Assembly: GCA_027459705.1 (NCBI GenBank)
Contig: DAIDHM010000127.1
Coordinates: forward strand, 1 to 56,854
Length of the DNA: 56,854 bases
Direction of reading: 5' to 3'
DNA from: Ktedonobacteria bacterium
Lineage (GTDB): Bacteria; Chloroflexota; Ktedonobacteria; Ktedonobacterales; JACDGC01
The number at the start of each line of letters is the position of its first letter. Position 1 is the first letter of the stretch. The notes below the pieces were generated by a model that was given only the letters and a program-made list of their open reading frames with translations, was not told the DNA's origin and searched no databases. A program made the translations under genes and the position numbers. This document shows, one piece after another, positions 27,861 to 37,957 of this stretch.

Positions 27861-29099
27861 CTACCCGGTATATTTCCGCATAGCGAGCACGGCATTATGG
27901 CCCCCAAAGCCCATATTATTCGAGAGCGCAAAGTCAATCGACGCCTTGCGCGCCACATTCGGCACATAATCCAGATCGCAATCCGGATCGGGATGTTCCA
28001 GATTAATGGTCGGTGGCAAGATACCTTCGCGCAATGCAAGCAAGGTCACGGCCGCCTCAATGCCGCCTGCCGCGCCGAGGGTATGTCCGATCATTGATTT
28101 GGTTGAGCTCATCGCCAAGCGATAGGCATGGTCACCAAAGTAGGATTTGATGGCGGCGGTCTCGGTGCGATCATTGAGCGGTGTGGAAGTGCCATGTGCA
28201 TTGATGTACTGCACATCAGTGGGCTTCATCCCCGACTTCTCCATAGCGCGACGAATCGCCAGTTGCAGGCCGATGCCGCCTGGAGCAGGTTCTGTGATGT
28301 GATAGGCATCCGCCGAAGCCCCATACCCAGTGATCTCGCCCAGGATCGTCGCCCCACGGGCCTGTGCCAGTTCAAGATCTTCCAGGATCAGCACCCCTGC
28401 ACCTTCACCCATCACAAAGCCATCACGTTCGGCATCGAAAGGTCGACTGGCGAGTTCTGGCTCGGCATTGCGGCGTGAGAGCGCTTGCATATTGGCGAAG
28501 GACGCGATGCCAATGGGGGTAATCGCATGCTCTGCACCACCAGCGATCATGGCTCGCGCATCGCCGCGTCGGATGATCTCATAAGCTTCACCAATCGAGT
28601 TGGCCGCCGAGGCACAGGCCGAGACGATCGCGTAGTTGGGTCCTCGCGCACCCGTCATGATAGCAACGTAGCCCGTGGCGGCATCGGGAATTTGCTGATA
28701 GATAAAGAAAGGACTAATCCGATCTGGACCTTTGGAGAAGAGAATCTCGAATTGTTCGTGCATGCTCTGCAGGCCACCAACACCCGAGCCGATAATGACC
28801 CCGACATCATCCTGATGAGCGCGCACATCCAGACCAGATTGATCGAGCGCTTCCATCGCCGCCTTGACCGCAAAGGTCACTACAATGTCATTGCGACGCT
28901 GTTCTTTACGATCCATATAGCGCGTCACATCCAGCCCCCGCACCTCGCCCGCGATCGTCACTTTATGCGCCGTCGTATCGAAGCTTGCGATGGGTCGAAT
29001 GCCAGACTTGCCCGCCAGGATATTTGTCCAGGTCGACGCGGTGTCATTTCCCAGGCAGGTCACCAGACCAATGCCCGTGACGACGACGCGAGTTGCCAT
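27861..29099 (-). CDS. fabF: 3-oxoacyl-[acyl-carrier-protein] synthase II
   Basis: 412 residues from ATG 29099, preceded by GAGGTGG. Homology starts RVVVTGIGLVTCLGND. The condensing-enzyme triad is present: Cys in IVSACASAANSIGEA, His in YINAHGTSTPLND and His in MIGHTLGAAGG; the C-terminal NNMGFGGHNAVLAM is also typical. It elongates acyl-ACP chains with malonyl-ACP. It heads the fabF-accB-truB series; a dispersed 18-bp repeat lies in the 101-bp gap to accB. Confidence 0.96.
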   Translation of the reverse strand: MATRVVVTGIGLVTCLGNDTASTWTNILAGKSGIRPIASFDTTAHKVTIAGEVRGLDVTRYMDRKEQRRNDIVVTFAVKAAMEALDQSGLDVRAHQDDVGVIIGSGVGGLQSMHEQFEILFSKGPDRISPFFIYQQIPDAATGYVAIMTGARGPNYAIVSACASAANSIGEAYEIIRRGDARAMIAGGAEHAITPIGIASFANMQALSRRNAEPELASRPFDAERDGFVMGEGAGVLILEDLELAQARGATILGEITGYGASADAYHITEPAPGGIGLQLAIRRAMEKSGMKPTDVQYINAHGTSTPLNDRTETAAIKSYFGDHAYRLAMSSTKSMIGHTLGAAGGIEAAVTLLALREGILPPTINLEHPDPDCDLDYVPNVARKASIDFALSNNMGFGGHNAVLAMRKYTG

Positions 29100-29231
29100 G
29101 GTTCCACCTCTTAGAAAAGTTTCGCGATGGGTTTCCACCTCAGGAACGTGCTGCCCCATTATAGCATGTGAGTGGGAAGGGCGGATCTGTTCAGTTGCAA
29201 ACGGCGTTCCTGCCCAGTCGTCATGGACATT

Positions 29232-30476
29232 TCACGCTGGGGATGCAACCGATTCATTCGATTTTTTCAGTGTATCGCCAGTCTGGCCAGGCTGAGGACG
29301 TACCAGCCAGATCAATGTGCCCGCCAGTCCCAAAATTGCCGCAAGCACCAGCCACGCGATGCGATATCCCCCTGCCCCCTGAACGATCAGTCCAAAAATC
29401 GGTGGGCAGATCACCGCACCGAAGAGAACACACGCGGTAGACAAGCCCATAGCCATGCCCGCGTGCGTTGGCGCGACACGTTCGCCCGCCCAGGTCATCA
29501 GCAGTGCATTCCACCCCACCAACATAGACCCCAGCACGAACCAGAGCACCATCAGAATGAGGTATGGCACGTGCGCTGGCAGAACAGCGACGATTACGGC
29601 TAACGCTGTCCCTACAAATGCCATGAATCCCAGAATGTCGTCGCGTCGCCCATTCCGTCTATCTGAGACCGCACCCACGATGATGCGCGTGATGCTGGCG
29701 CCGACCTGGGCCAGCGCGATCAACACACCAGCGGCAGCCACGGACATCGCCGCTGTAGCATGGAGTTGCGGCACCGTGTAGGTCAACAACACATATTGCC
29801 CCCAGGCCATTAAGAATCCACAGGCGCCCGGTAACGCAATCCGTCGCAGATCGCGTCCCAATGGAATCGTGGTGGGAGTACTGCGGATCGCAGGCGTCGC
29901 AAACGTGGGGAGATGGAACCAGAATATCAAGTTGCAGGCCAGCAGCACCAGTGCCAGAATCAGAAAGATCGCATGCAAGCCTAACGTCTCAGCCAGGATG
30001 GGGAGGGTGAGCGCGGCGATCATCGAGCCGACCGGAACTCCCGTCTGGCGGATGCCCATCGGCATGCCCCGTTCGGTCCGTGACCAGGCAACCATGACGG
30101 TCTTGGTACCAGCCAGGGGAACGGTGCTCAGGCCAATGCCGATCACCACCAACGCCAACGCGGTCAGGAGGATCTGATGTACGAGACTGACGATCAAGGC
30201 GCCACCCGTCATCAGCACGATACCCACCAAAAAAATGTGGCGCGGACCAAAGCGATCCATGAGCGCGCCGGTGAAGATACTCGATGCCATCCACCCCAAG
30301 GTGATACACGAGGTCATCAGTCCCATCTGAGCCAGCGAGAGGTGATAGGTGATCAAGAAGAAGATGCCGATGATGACAACGCCTTGCTGGGTATACGATG
30401 TACCAATCTGTGAGATAGTTGCGAAGGCCAACAGGGCATGCCGCCCCGAACTCGGCGATGTTGCGGGTGACCCCAT
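29232..30476 (-). CDS. Major facilitator superfamily transporter
   Basis: 414 residues from ATG 30476 (GAGGA six bases upstream). Twelve hydrophobic segments. The MFS loop 2-3 motif is MDRFGPRHIFLVGIVL (D-R-x-G form) near residue 65 and the symmetrical loop 8-9 has SDRRNGRRDDILG. GVPVGSMIAALTLPIL after helix 4 is like motif C-type glycines. It resembles the oxalate/formate or cyanate (NarK/CynX-like) MFS groups, but I cannot assign a substrate. Divergent from mutM, sharing a 374-bp upstream region. Confidence 0.88.
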   Translation of the reverse strand: MGSPATSPSSGRHALLAFATISQIGTSYTQQGVVIIGIFFLITYHLSLAQMGLMTSCITLGWMASSIFTGALMDRFGPRHIFLVGIVLMTGGALIVSLVHQILLTALALVVIGIGLSTVPLAGTKTVMVAWSRTERGMPMGIRQTGVPVGSMIAALTLPILAETLGLHAIFLILALVLLACNLIFWFHLPTFATPAIRSTPTTIPLGRDLRRIALPGACGFLMAWGQYVLLTYTVPQLHATAAMSVAAAGVLIALAQVGASITRIIVGAVSDRRNGRRDDILGFMAFVGTALAVIVAVLPAHVPYLILMVLWFVLGSMLVGWNALLMTWAGERVAPTHAGMAMGLSTACVLFGAVICPPIFGLIVQGAGGYRIAWLVLAAILGLAGTLIWLVRPQPGQTGDTLKKSNESVASPA

Positions 30477-30850
30477 GCGCTGTCCTCTCTCTCGGCGTCT
30501 GACAATTGGCGCACCATACGACGCCGCGCAGTGGAGCCAGGCCGAACTCGTAGGTGGATCGATAGCGTGACGACGCTTATGGTGTATGGGGAACATCATA
30601 CACGATCGCAGTGCTGTAGCATACAGTTTACTCCGCGTGCGACGCGAGGTCAACCATGAGTGAGCATGATGTATTGGAGCCATTCAGGCGATGATCGGTC
30701 CCGTACCACCGGGTTATCCGCTGTTTCCGCGCAGAATGGGCTATACTATACACAGGGAACTCTAGATGGTGGAGAGTTCGTCCTGTCTGGCCCGCGTTTG
30801 CGAGAATGCGAGCAATCTGGGTCAATGCGAATGGAGAGTAGCGAGCAGCG
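30477..30850. other. Divergent intergenic region MFS / mutM
   Basis: 374 bp. A TATACT hexamer at 30742-30747 could be a -10 box for mutM, but no good -35 is at the proper spacing. Nothing else seen. Confidence 0.35.
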
Positions 30851-31687
30851 ATGCCCGAATTGGCAGAAGTGGAATATGTCGCGCGGCAGATGCGCATGAG
30901 TGTACTGGGGGCGAGGATCGCCCAGATCACCGTCGCATGGCCGCGAACGATTAGCGTACCGGATGTACCAACGTTCATCCAGCTGCTCAGCGGGCAGGTG
31001 ATCGAAGCCATTGAGCGCCGCGCGAAAGTCTTGCTGATCATGCTCTCCAACGACCTGGTTCTGACCGTTCACCGCCGGATGTCTGGGAATGTGGAATTGT
31101 TAGAAGCCGGCGCGCCGCCACCACGGTATGAGCGTGTTCGCCTCAATCTGACTGATGGGCGCGCCATCGCCTATTCCGATCCTCGTAAATTCGGCCGCAT
31201 GGCGCTCTATGCGGGTGTCGATCTACCAGCCACATTGGCAGATTTTGGTCCAGAACCACTGGATCCGGAATTCACGGACGAAGTGCTGATGAAGATCCTC
31301 GCCAGCACCCCGCGCGCGATTAAAGCATTGCTGCTGGATCAGCACGCCATCGCGGGTCTCGGCAACATCTACGCGGATGAATCGCTCCACGCCGCGGGCA
31401 TTCATCCGCTCCTCCCAGCCAATAGCCTGTCTTCCGCCCAGATTGGGGCGCTGCATGCCGCGATCATCAAAGTCCTCCAACTCGGGATCGCGCATGGCGG
31501 GACGACTTTTGGCCGTCACCGCGGCTTCTATGGTGAGGTAGGTCATAATCTCGAACACTTGCGGGTCTACCAGCGGACGGGCGAACCCTGCCGGACCTGC
31601 GGTACACCGATCGTCCGTATCGTTGTCGCACAGCGCGGCACGCATCTCTGTCCGAATTGCCAGCCAAACATGCACTCATGTAGTTGA
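30851..31687 (+). CDS. mutM: Formamidopyrimidine-DNA glycosylase (Fpg/MutM)
   Basis: 278 residues. The mature N-terminus PELAEVEYVARQM has the catalytic Pro and Glu. Lys in RRAKVLLIML, the YSDPRKFGRM segment, helix-two-turn-helix (AIAGLGNIYADESLHAAGIHP) and a C-terminal zinc finger (CRTCGTP...CPNC) are all in place. It removes oxidised purines such as 8-oxoguanine. The gene is 24 bases upstream of the histidine phosphatase gene on the same strand, so they are probably one operon. Confidence 0.95.
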   Translation: MPELAEVEYVARQMRMSVLGARIAQITVAWPRTISVPDVPTFIQLLSGQVIEAIERRAKVLLIMLSNDLVLTVHRRMSGNVELLEAGAPPPRYERVRLNLTDGRAIAYSDPRKFGRMALYAGVDLPATLADFGPEPLDPEFTDEVLMKILASTPRAIKALLLDQHAIAGLGNIYADESLHAAGIHPLLPANSLSSAQIGALHAAIIKVLQLGIAHGGTTFGRHRGFYGEVGHNLEHLRVYQRTGEPCRTCGTPIVRIVVAQRGTHLCPNCQPNMHSCS

Positions 31688-31711
31688 AGATAAAAGAGGA
31701 GTTCCACGCAT

Positions 31712-32497
31712 ATGGCCACGCCATCCCCGGTCGTCACGCGACTGTACCTGATCCGCCACGGTGAATCCTTCCCCAACATCCAGCCGATCGTCGGCGGAAT
31801 GCGCGGCGACGCTGGCCTGACACCACTGGGTATAGCTCAGGCGCAGGCGCTCTCTGAACGTCTGGCGCGGACCGGTGAGATCCAACCAGATGTCTTGATC
31901 GCCAGTACACTGCCGCGCGCGCGCCAGACGGCTGAGATCATCGCACCTGCGCTCGGTGTTCCGATAGCGTTCGATGAGGGGGTGCATGAATTGCGCCCGG
32001 GCGAAGCCGATGGCATGCCGATCGGCGAATACAAAGCGATGTATGGTATTCCTGATTTCGCGACAAATCCTTACCAGCCATTATCGCCAGGTGGCGAAAG
32101 TTGGGCGTCTTTTACCTTGCGAGTCGGCGAGAATTTGCAACGCATAACCACGGAACACGCTGGCAAGACGATCGTGATCGTCTGCCATGGCGGCGTCATC
32201 GACTCCTCGTTCCTGGTCTTCATGCGTATGCCTGCACAGGTCATCCCCGCCGTCGAGTTTACCACCCATAATACCTCTATCACCCTCTGGGAACGGCATC
32301 AACGAACAGACCGCACACCCGGCACCGGACCTTCCGGGCGCTGGCGACTGGTGAAATATAACGATGATACGCATCTTCAGCAGTTGGGTAAAAATGAGCC
32401 GATCGACTGGAGCGCCGTGCCGATGCCGTCCGAACGCAATATGGGCGAAGAGGATCGCAATGGTCACCAGGCCGTGCCACAGACGACCGAGCACTGA
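31712..32497 (+). CDS. Histidine phosphatase (phosphoglycerate mutase-like) family protein
   Basis: 261 residues with AGAGGAG before the ATG. The RHG signature is LYLIRHGESFPN; the Arg in STLPRARQTAEI and the late His in IVIVCHGGVIDS complete the catalytic pocket. It is a broad-specificity acid phosphatase/mutase-like enzyme; exact substrate unknown. The WERHQRTDRTPGTGPSGRWRLVKYND part shows a repeat-coded GTGPSG (32321-32337) in a loop before the conserved RWRLVRYND-like strand, an apparent insertion. C-terminal ~40 residues are charged and low in conservation. Confidence 0.88.
   Translation: MATPSPVVTRLYLIRHGESFPNIQPIVGGMRGDAGLTPLGIAQAQALSERLARTGEIQPDVLIASTLPRARQTAEIIAPALGVPIAFDEGVHELRPGEADGMPIGEYKAMYGIPDFATNPYQPLSPGGESWASFTLRVGENLQRITTEHAGKTIVIVCHGGVIDSSFLVFMRMPAQVIPAVEFTTHNTSITLWERHQRTDRTPGTGPSGRWRLVKYNDDTHLQQLGKNEPIDWSAVPMPSERNMGEEDRNGHQAVPQTTEH
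32321..32337. repeat. 18-bp repeat copy in the phosphatase gene
   Basis: GGCACCGGACCTTCCGG; in frame it reads GTGPSG. Confidence 0.85.
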
Positions 32498-32713
32498 TCG
32501 CTAGCGCATGCTCAAGGCTGATCCTCTGGAATGGCAAGGGGAAGCAGCAGGGGCAGGTAGATTAAGGGCAGTCGCGTCGCTGGAGTTTCTCTGCGAACAG
32601 GGGTGCAACCGGTTTGACGACTGCCCATTTGCTACGGCCCCATTTGGGCTCGCTGGAATTGAATCAGAGACCTTTACACGGGATTGCCTCTCGTGTTCTG
32701 ATGTGGTTAGTGC

Positions 32714-32730
32714 GGCACCGGACCATCCGG
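32714..32730. repeat. 18-bp repeat copy between convergent genes
   Basis: GGCACCGGACCATCCGG, an exact complement of the consensus minus the last base, in the 244-bp gap between the phosphatase and DUF512 stops. Confidence 0.88.
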
Positions 32731-32741
32731 TTGGGGTCGCG

Positions 32742-34169
32742 CTAGCGCCCGCCAACCAGGACGAGATCACTGGGAAGAGTGTCAGATGCCAGCGCATCGA
32801 TCAGTTCCAATATCTCGCCAGCATCTTTCGCGAAAACGACGCGGTCGCCAACTTGCTCCTGGAAGCTGGCGACCGTCACATCATCGAGAAATTGCGCGCC
32901 AGCGTTATCCAGCACGATGCGCGGCAACAACACGATTCGCCGCCAATCATCGCCCAGTTGCGCGGGTTCGGCCTGACGCCTCTGAGCGATGGCATGCAAA
33001 ATGTCCTGGCCACAAAGTAGCCCCGCGACGGTGACGAGCGGCCCAAAGAAACCATTTTCGACACACAGCAAGTCGACGCGCAGTTGCTCAATCTTATTGA
33101 GATCGGCGGCCATTGCGCTGATGACCTCCCGCGCCATCGTCGCAGTGACCAGCGTAATGTGGGTCGGGTGGGGCAATCGGGCCGGAAGTTTGCGGCGGAC
33201 CCGGCTCCAATAGTCAAGATGGCGCCGGGTCATACCCACCCCATTCTCGGCCTGCGCAAAGTCGCCATAGTGTGTGGCGCGTGGAAATGGCTTACCGGTC
33301 AGGTAATACCATTCGTCAGAGAGGTAAACGAATGGCTCCCCAATCTCGGCCTCGAAGCGCCGTTGCCAATGACGCACCTGACGCACGATCGTCTCCGCCT
33401 CCGCGAGAGTATACGGACGCAGAGCGGGCAGATTGCCGATCTTGAGCATATTGTTGAACTTCGTGACGCCGACCGGCACAGCGGAGATGGAGAGTACATG
33501 CGGGCGCAACGCCGCCAGGTCGGCGATTGAACGATCAATATGCTCGGCATCATTCATCCCCGGACAGAGCACCAACTGTGTATGGACCTGGATGCCCAGG
33601 TCGCCGAGCCGTTGGATATGCTCGATGATCTCCCCAGCACGCGGCCCGTCCACCATCTGGCGCCGTAGCTCGGGCTCAGTCGTATGCACCGAAACGAAGA
33701 GCGGGGAGAGATGCTGCTCGGCCAGACGTTGCCAATCCAACTCTTTCAGGTTCGTGAGCGTGATGAAATTCCCGAAGAGGAATGAGTAGCGGTAATCATC
33801 ATCTTTAATGTAGAGCGTGTCGCGCATGCCCAGCGGCAGTCCACGCTGCGGCGTGTGGCGCTTGGGCAGCCCATCGATGAAGCAGAAAACGCACTTATTC
33901 GCGCAATTGCGGATAAATGGCGCTGGCTCCTCCCCGAAGAGTATCCCAAGATCTTCATCAACATCCTTACGCAGCGTCAGGGTGAGGGCCGTTTGTTGGC
34001 GGCTGACCTCAAGAGTCAGTTCCTCATCCGCGATAAGGTAATGATAGTCGATCAGGTCACGCAACGGGCGACCGTTGATGGCCTGAATGAGATCGCCGGG
34101 GACGAGGCCGACGCGGTCCGCCGGGCTTTCGGGTACTATCTCGCGAACCCATCCATAATATTTGGGCAT
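32742..34169 (-). CDS. DUF512 protein: PDZ-like domain plus radical-SAM-type iron-sulfur domain
   Basis: 475 residues. N-terminal PDZ-like module (VREIVPESPADRVGLVPGDLIQAINGRPLRD, residues 8-70), then CANKCVFC at 89-96, a Cx3Cx2C cluster site as in radical-SAM enzymes, followed by FCFIDGLPKRHTPQRGLPLGMRDTLYIKDDDYRYSFLFGNFITLTNL, a strongly conserved hallmark of this family. The DUF512 C-terminal region (YLSDEWYYLTGKPFP, VENGFFGPLVTVAGLLCGQDI) follows. The family is widespread in Firmicutes, Cyanobacteria and Chloroflexi; its reaction is not established. Convergent with the phosphatase gene and divergent from the chemoreceptor. Confidence 0.9.
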   Translation of the reverse strand: MPKYYGWVREIVPESPADRVGLVPGDLIQAINGRPLRDLIDYHYLIADEELTLEVSRQQTALTLTLRKDVDEDLGILFGEEPAPFIRNCANKCVFCFIDGLPKRHTPQRGLPLGMRDTLYIKDDDYRYSFLFGNFITLTNLKELDWQRLAEQHLSPLFVSVHTTEPELRRQMVDGPRAGEIIEHIQRLGDLGIQVHTQLVLCPGMNDAEHIDRSIADLAALRPHVLSISAVPVGVTKFNNMLKIGNLPALRPYTLAEAETIVRQVRHWQRRFEAEIGEPFVYLSDEWYYLTGKPFPRATHYGDFAQAENGVGMTRRHLDYWSRVRRKLPARLPHPTHITLVTATMAREVISAMAADLNKIEQLRVDLLCVENGFFGPLVTVAGLLCGQDILHAIAQRRQAEPAQLGDDWRRIVLLPRIVLDNAGAQFLDDVTVASFQEQVGDRVVFAKDAGEILELIDALASDTLPSDLVLVGGR

Positions 34170-34603
34170 GCCCTGGTCTCAAGTCTTCCTGTCCGGGGGG
34201 CTAGCCGCCAGACCTCAAATCTCTCGCGCTGTTCGCTCTGCGTGATCCGGAATCTGGAGCGAGCCCATTGTTGTTACCCGTCCCTACCGGCGTCGGCCGC
34301 AAGTTGCGGGGCGACGGTCAGAGCGCACCCACGCGCGGATGAACGCGATATAGTATAGCCCAGCGAAAGGCCTTGGGTCAAACGCGGTGCGATGTGGACA
34401 GGCAGGGTACGCAAAGGCACACAGCATATCATGAAACGATTTGCGCCACACACCTCTTTGAAGGAGCGTGCGCTGTCGATAGTGTGCAGAGGAGATTTCC
34501 AACCCCTTGTGCATGACCCACCCAACGATAGGGCGAGCGGCACCAGGCAAGCGTCAGGCCTCGGCACCCAACAGCCGGTGGCCCATACAGAGGAGATTAT
34601 TCT
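34170..34603. other. Divergent intergenic region DUF512 / chemoreceptor
   Basis: 434 bp; no credible gene. A GTCGATAG octamer near 34475 resembles a sigma-28 -10 element (GCCGATAA), but no matching -35 was found, so I do not call a promoter. Confidence 0.4.
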
Positions 34604-36274
34604 ATGCCTAGTACCGGTCACCATCTCTCATTGAAGCATCGCCTCTTGATCTCGGCAGTAATCTCAGCGGCCGCGATAATCGTGATCAGTCTGATTGGCC
34701 TCATTGGCGTTCAGAACGTAACACAGAGCACATCCGTCGCCATCCGCGCGGATTATGCTAATACCACCGCCATCACGCAGGTGCGAGGCACCATCAGTAG
34801 TCTGGATCGCGATTTCCGCCAGGCGGTAATCGAGACGGATCCAACCTGGATCCAGCAGGCACATGCCCTGGAGAAGTCTGACGAGACCGATCTGATAGCG
34901 GCCCTGGCGGTATATAACGCACTACCCCAATCAGGGAATGCGGCCGCCGCCGCCGCCAAACTGAATGGCGATATCTCGGTATGGCTGGCTACCCTCCACA
35001 CAATGGAGCAATATGCTGGACTCAATACACCACAGGGCGACGCGACCGTCCTGGTGATCTTGCATAGCCAGTGGCTCCCACAATCGCAATCCCTCAACCA
35101 ATCCATCCAGAATATTATCCTGAGCGATCAACAGCGCGGCCAGACCGTGCTGGCCGCCGCGAGTGCCAGTACCCGCTGGCTGGTGACTATTGAGATTGGC
35201 GTTGGTCTCGTGGCGCTTTTCCTGGCTTTGGGATTCCTCACCCTGACGAATCGTCGCATCAATAGTGGCATAGCCACGCTCTCCCTGTCTGTCACAACGA
35301 TGACCGCCGGCGACCTGGAATTGACGACGGCGATGCGCACACTCGCGACCACCGGCGATGAATTTGGCTTGCTGGCTCAACATTTCATACAATTGGGCAG
35401 CGTCTTTGGGCAGATCATCACGCAGGTTCAGGCGGCCAGCGCCAATATCAATCTCATGATGGACCAGATCGGGCTGGCCGCGCGGCAGAGCGGCGGTGCC
35501 GTCGAGCAGGTTGCCCAATCTTCACAGGTCGTGGCCGCTGACGCCCAGGCACAGAACGAGGATCTCTCTCAATCGACCGAGAGCCTGGACACTCTCTCCC
35601 AGCGAGGGTCTTCCATTCAGGAACGCGCAGTGGCGATGATGCAAACAATGGAAGTGCTCAAGGAGAGCGTCGCGCATACGGCTGATCGCATTCGCGCGCT
35701 AGGAGATCGATCACAGACCATTGGACGGATTGTCCAGACCATCAACGAGATCGCCGAGCAAACAAATCTGCTGGCGCTGAATGCGGCGATTGAAGCTGCG
35801 CGTGCTGGGGACCATGGCCGGGGATTCGCGGTTGTGGCCGATGAAGTCCGTAAGTTAGCGGAACGCTCCGCAACCGCGACCAAAGAGATCGGCGTCATTG
35901 TAGGCGAAACTGTCACCGAGACGACCGAAGCGGTGACGGCTATGCGACTTGGCTCCCAGCAGGTGGAAGAAGGAGTCGCGCGGGTACGTGAGGTAGAGCG
36001 CGCGGCGGTCGAGATGTCTGAAAGTCTGCGCGATGTGAGTATGAGGATGGGCACCGTCGCCGAGGTGAGCCAGCGCAACACCGCAGCGGCCGAGGAGCTC
36101 TCGGCTGCCGCTGAAGAGATGAGCGCCCAGGTCGAAGAGACAATCGCGGCGACGAACTCGCTGGCCAACCTGGCGCAGGATCTCCGTAAGTCCCTGGGTG
36201 TATTTGCCCCAGAAGATACTGAATCGACGACGATCAACTTCACCGCTGCTCAGGCGCGCCGCCGCGTAGCATGA
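34604..36274 (+). CDS. Methyl-accepting chemotaxis protein
   Basis: 556 residues. First membrane segment at residues 13-35, an extracytoplasmic helical sensor domain (about 40-185) of the four-helix-bundle kind, second membrane segment ([21 protein letters not shown]-like, about 190-210), HAMP region, then a long coiled-coil signalling domain whose tip is [20 protein letters not shown] followed by [15 protein letters not shown], the invariant MCP hairpin. It signals to CheA/CheW; ligand unknown. It sits next to the flagellar operon but on the other strand. A hairpin follows the stop at 36302-36324. Confidence 0.94.
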   Translation: MPSTGHHLSLKHRLLISAVISAAAIIVISLIGLIGVQNVTQSTSVAIRADYANTTAITQVRGTISSLDRDFRQAVIETDPTWIQQAHALEKSDETDLIAALAVYNALPQSGNAAAAAAKLNGDISVWLATLHTMEQYAGLNTPQGDATVLVILHSQWLPQSQSLNQSIQNIILSDQQRGQTVLAAASASTRWLVTIEIGVGLVALFLALGFLTLTNRRINSGIATLSLSVTTMTAGDLELTTAMRTLATTGDEFGLLAQHFIQLGSVFGQIITQVQAASANINLMMDQIGLAARQSGGAVEQVAQSSQVVAADAQAQNEDLSQSTESLDTLSQRGSSIQERAVAMMQTMEVLKESVAHTADRIRALGDRSQTIGRIVQTINEIAEQTNLLALNAAIEAARAGDHGRGFAVVADEVRKLAERSATATKEIGVIVGETVTETTEAVTAMRLGSQQVEEGVARVREVERAAVEMSESLRDVSMRMGTVAEVSQRNTAAAEELSAAAEEMSAQVEETIAATNSLANLAQDLRKSLGVFAPEDTESTTINFTAAQARRRVA

Positions 36275-36301
36275 GCGCCTACCAACCACACAGCCCGGGC
36301 C

Positions 36302-36324
36302 GCCCACGAATGGAATTCGTGGGC
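36302..36324 (+). terminator. Terminator-like hairpin after the chemoreceptor gene
   Basis: GCCCACGAAT / ATTCGTGGGC with a three-base loop, 28 bases after the stop codon. Confidence 0.7.
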
Positions 36325-36398
36325 TATTGCGCGTCAGCGCGTTATTTTCAATCCTCAAAACCGGATAAAGCCCGTTATTTTTATAATATCGCCCAATG

Positions 36399-36436
36399 GA
36401 TGTTCCTATCACTCTCACATCCGTGATGGGAACATC
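36399..36436. repeat. Near-perfect inverted repeat
   Basis: GATGTTCCTATCAC (36399-36412) and GTGATGGGAACATC (36423-36436) pair at 13 of 14 positions across a ten-base loop, and directly abut the dispersed-repeat cluster. Confidence 0.6.
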
Positions 36437-36437
36437 T

Positions 36438-36491
36438 GGCACCGGACTGGCACTGGACTGGCACCGGACCTTCCGGCTTCCGGCTTCCGGC
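36438..36491. repeat. Cluster of full and truncated dispersed-repeat units
   Basis: Two 11-bp truncated units (36438-36459), one exact 18-bp unit GGCACCGGACCTTCCGGC (36460-36477), then two CTTCCGG tails. Confidence 0.8.
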
Positions 36492-36621
36492 ATGTTGCCC
36501 ACCTCACCCACGTACGGCAACAATCGGTTGCGACCGATTTCGTATTACGCGACCATGAATGTATTCAGGGGTAGGCACAACTGGGGCGATAGGCCCGGTT
36601 TGCGCGGCAATCCGCCTGATA

Positions 36622-36678
36622 CGGATAAGCGCACTCGCTCGAATCGTTCATCGTGATTCGAGCGAGTGCGCTTATCCG
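36622..36678 (-). terminator. Terminator hairpin at the end of the flagellar operon
   Basis: A 24-bp perfect stem (36622-36645 with 36655-36678; core GCGCACTCGCTCGAATC) with a nine-base loop starts 18 bases after the flgE stop. No T-run follows on the minus strand. Confidence 0.8.
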
Positions 36679-36695
36679 ACGCTTAGGGGCTGCGA

Positions 36696-37955
36696 TCAGG
36701 CCTGGCTCTTCATATTGACGAGCGTCATCAGGATCGAATCAGCTGTCGTGATGACTTTGGAGTTAGCCTGGAACCCGCGCTCCGCGACAATCATGTCAGA
36801 GAACTCGCGGCTCAGGTCGACATTGGACATCTCCAACGCGCCTGCCGTAATAGTTCCCAGTCCATTGGTGCCGGGCGTTCCAGTGGCACCACCCGAGGTA
36901 CCAAGATTCAGCGTATAGGTCTGAGCGGAACCCGTTCCGTTCGTTCCCAGTGCTGACGCTGGAATGGTGACTGTCATGGTCGCCGCAGGGGTCGTAGTCG
37001 TGATGACAATATTGTTGCCGGCCATAGCTATTGCCACGTTGGGGTTGGTATTCGCCACCCCATTGATCAGCAGAACGGGTGCTGATGCTACCGAAGCGGT
37101 ACTCGCAACCTGGAATTGCACTTGAAAGCTTGAGGGAACCGGCAGTCCTGTCAGCCCAGCGGTAGGAATGCTGCCGCCGATAGTGATACCCGTCGGCACG
37201 GACAGTCCACTGTTGGGCACATAGAGCGAAGGCACTGTCGGCTGCTGGTTATAGCTGCCACTGACCGCCGTACCGGTCGTGAAATTTGGGAGCGTTGTCG
37301 TCGTGTTGGGCGTGCCAGAGTTCAACGTTGTCTCATACATGCTGTTGTTCAGCGCCATCAAGCCTGATGGGTTGGGGAAGGTAACCAATGAGATCTGCGC
37401 CAACGGAACGGTCGTGCCCGTACTGGTCACACCACTGACCGTACCATCAGTCGCGACGTTGAAGCTGGCGTACGTCGTCGGAATATTGATTGGTGCCAGC
37501 GGAGCGCTGGTATTGATTGCAGGTGGCGATCCTTGCGCCTGGAAGCCCAGGAGCATCAGACCTGTGTTCGGGTTGATCAGGTTGCCATTGGCATCGCGGT
37601 CGAAGGCACCATTGCGGGTGTAGTAGATGCTTCCGTTGCTATTGACCGCGAAGAATCCATTCCCCTGGATCATGAAATCGGTCGGTTTGCCGGTGGTCAT
37701 CGCGCTGCCCTGGGTAAAGACCGGCATATTCCCACCAATCTGGACTCCCAGGCCAATCTGTTTCGGATCGATGCCGCCCGCGGTCGCCGTCGGCGCCGCC
37801 GCGCCACGTACTGTTTGGCTGACCATCGTCTCGAAGTTGGTCTCGTTACCCTTGAAGCCGACGGTATTCACATTGGCGATGTTATTCGAGATGACGCTCA
37901 GATAGGATTGAAACGACTGTAGACCGGTGATGGCGGTGAAGAGCGAGCTGAGCAT
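36696..37955 (-). CDS. flgE: Flagellar hook protein FlgE
   Basis: 419 residues from ATG 37955 (GGAGGG eight bases upstream; the gap to the flgD stop is two bases). N-terminal rod/hook signature LFTAITGLQSFQSYLSVISNNIANVNTVGFKG; FlgE-type TDFMIQGNGFFAV and TRNGAFDRDANGNL; C-terminal LEMSNVDLSREFSDMIVAERGFQANSKVITTAD. The middle is Thr/Ser/Gly-rich and variable, as in hook proteins. Length and presence after flgD identify it as FlgE rather than FlgF/FlgG. Exported by the flagellar type III apparatus and assembled into the hook. Last gene of the operon visible. Confidence 0.93.
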   Translation of the reverse strand: MLSSLFTAITGLQSFQSYLSVISNNIANVNTVGFKGNETNFETMVSQTVRGAAAPTATAGGIDPKQIGLGVQIGGNMPVFTQGSAMTTGKPTDFMIQGNGFFAVNSNGSIYYTRNGAFDRDANGNLINPNTGLMLLGFQAQGSPPAINTSAPLAPINIPTTYASFNVATDGTVSGVTSTGTTVPLAQISLVTFPNPSGLMALNNSMYETTLNSGTPNTTTTLPNFTTGTAVSGSYNQQPTVPSLYVPNSGLSVPTGITIGGSIPTAGLTGLPVPSSFQVQFQVASTASVASAPVLLINGVANTNPNVAIAMAGNNIVITTTTPAATMTVTIPASALGTNGTGSAQTYTLNLGTSGGATGTPGTNGLGTITAGALEMSNVDLSREFSDMIVAERGFQANSKVITTADSILMTLVNMKSQA

Positions 37956-37957
37956 GA

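Larger units (their letters stand above)
36275..36695. other. Intergenic region between convergent chemoreceptor and flgE genes
   Basis: About 420 bp holding three hairpins (36302-36324, 36399-36436, 36622-36678) and a cluster of dispersed-repeat units (36438-36491). No gene. Confidence 0.6.

Noticed and set aside
34460-34490. Sigma-28 promoter for the chemoreceptor
   Set aside because: A partial -10 match without a fitting -35 element.
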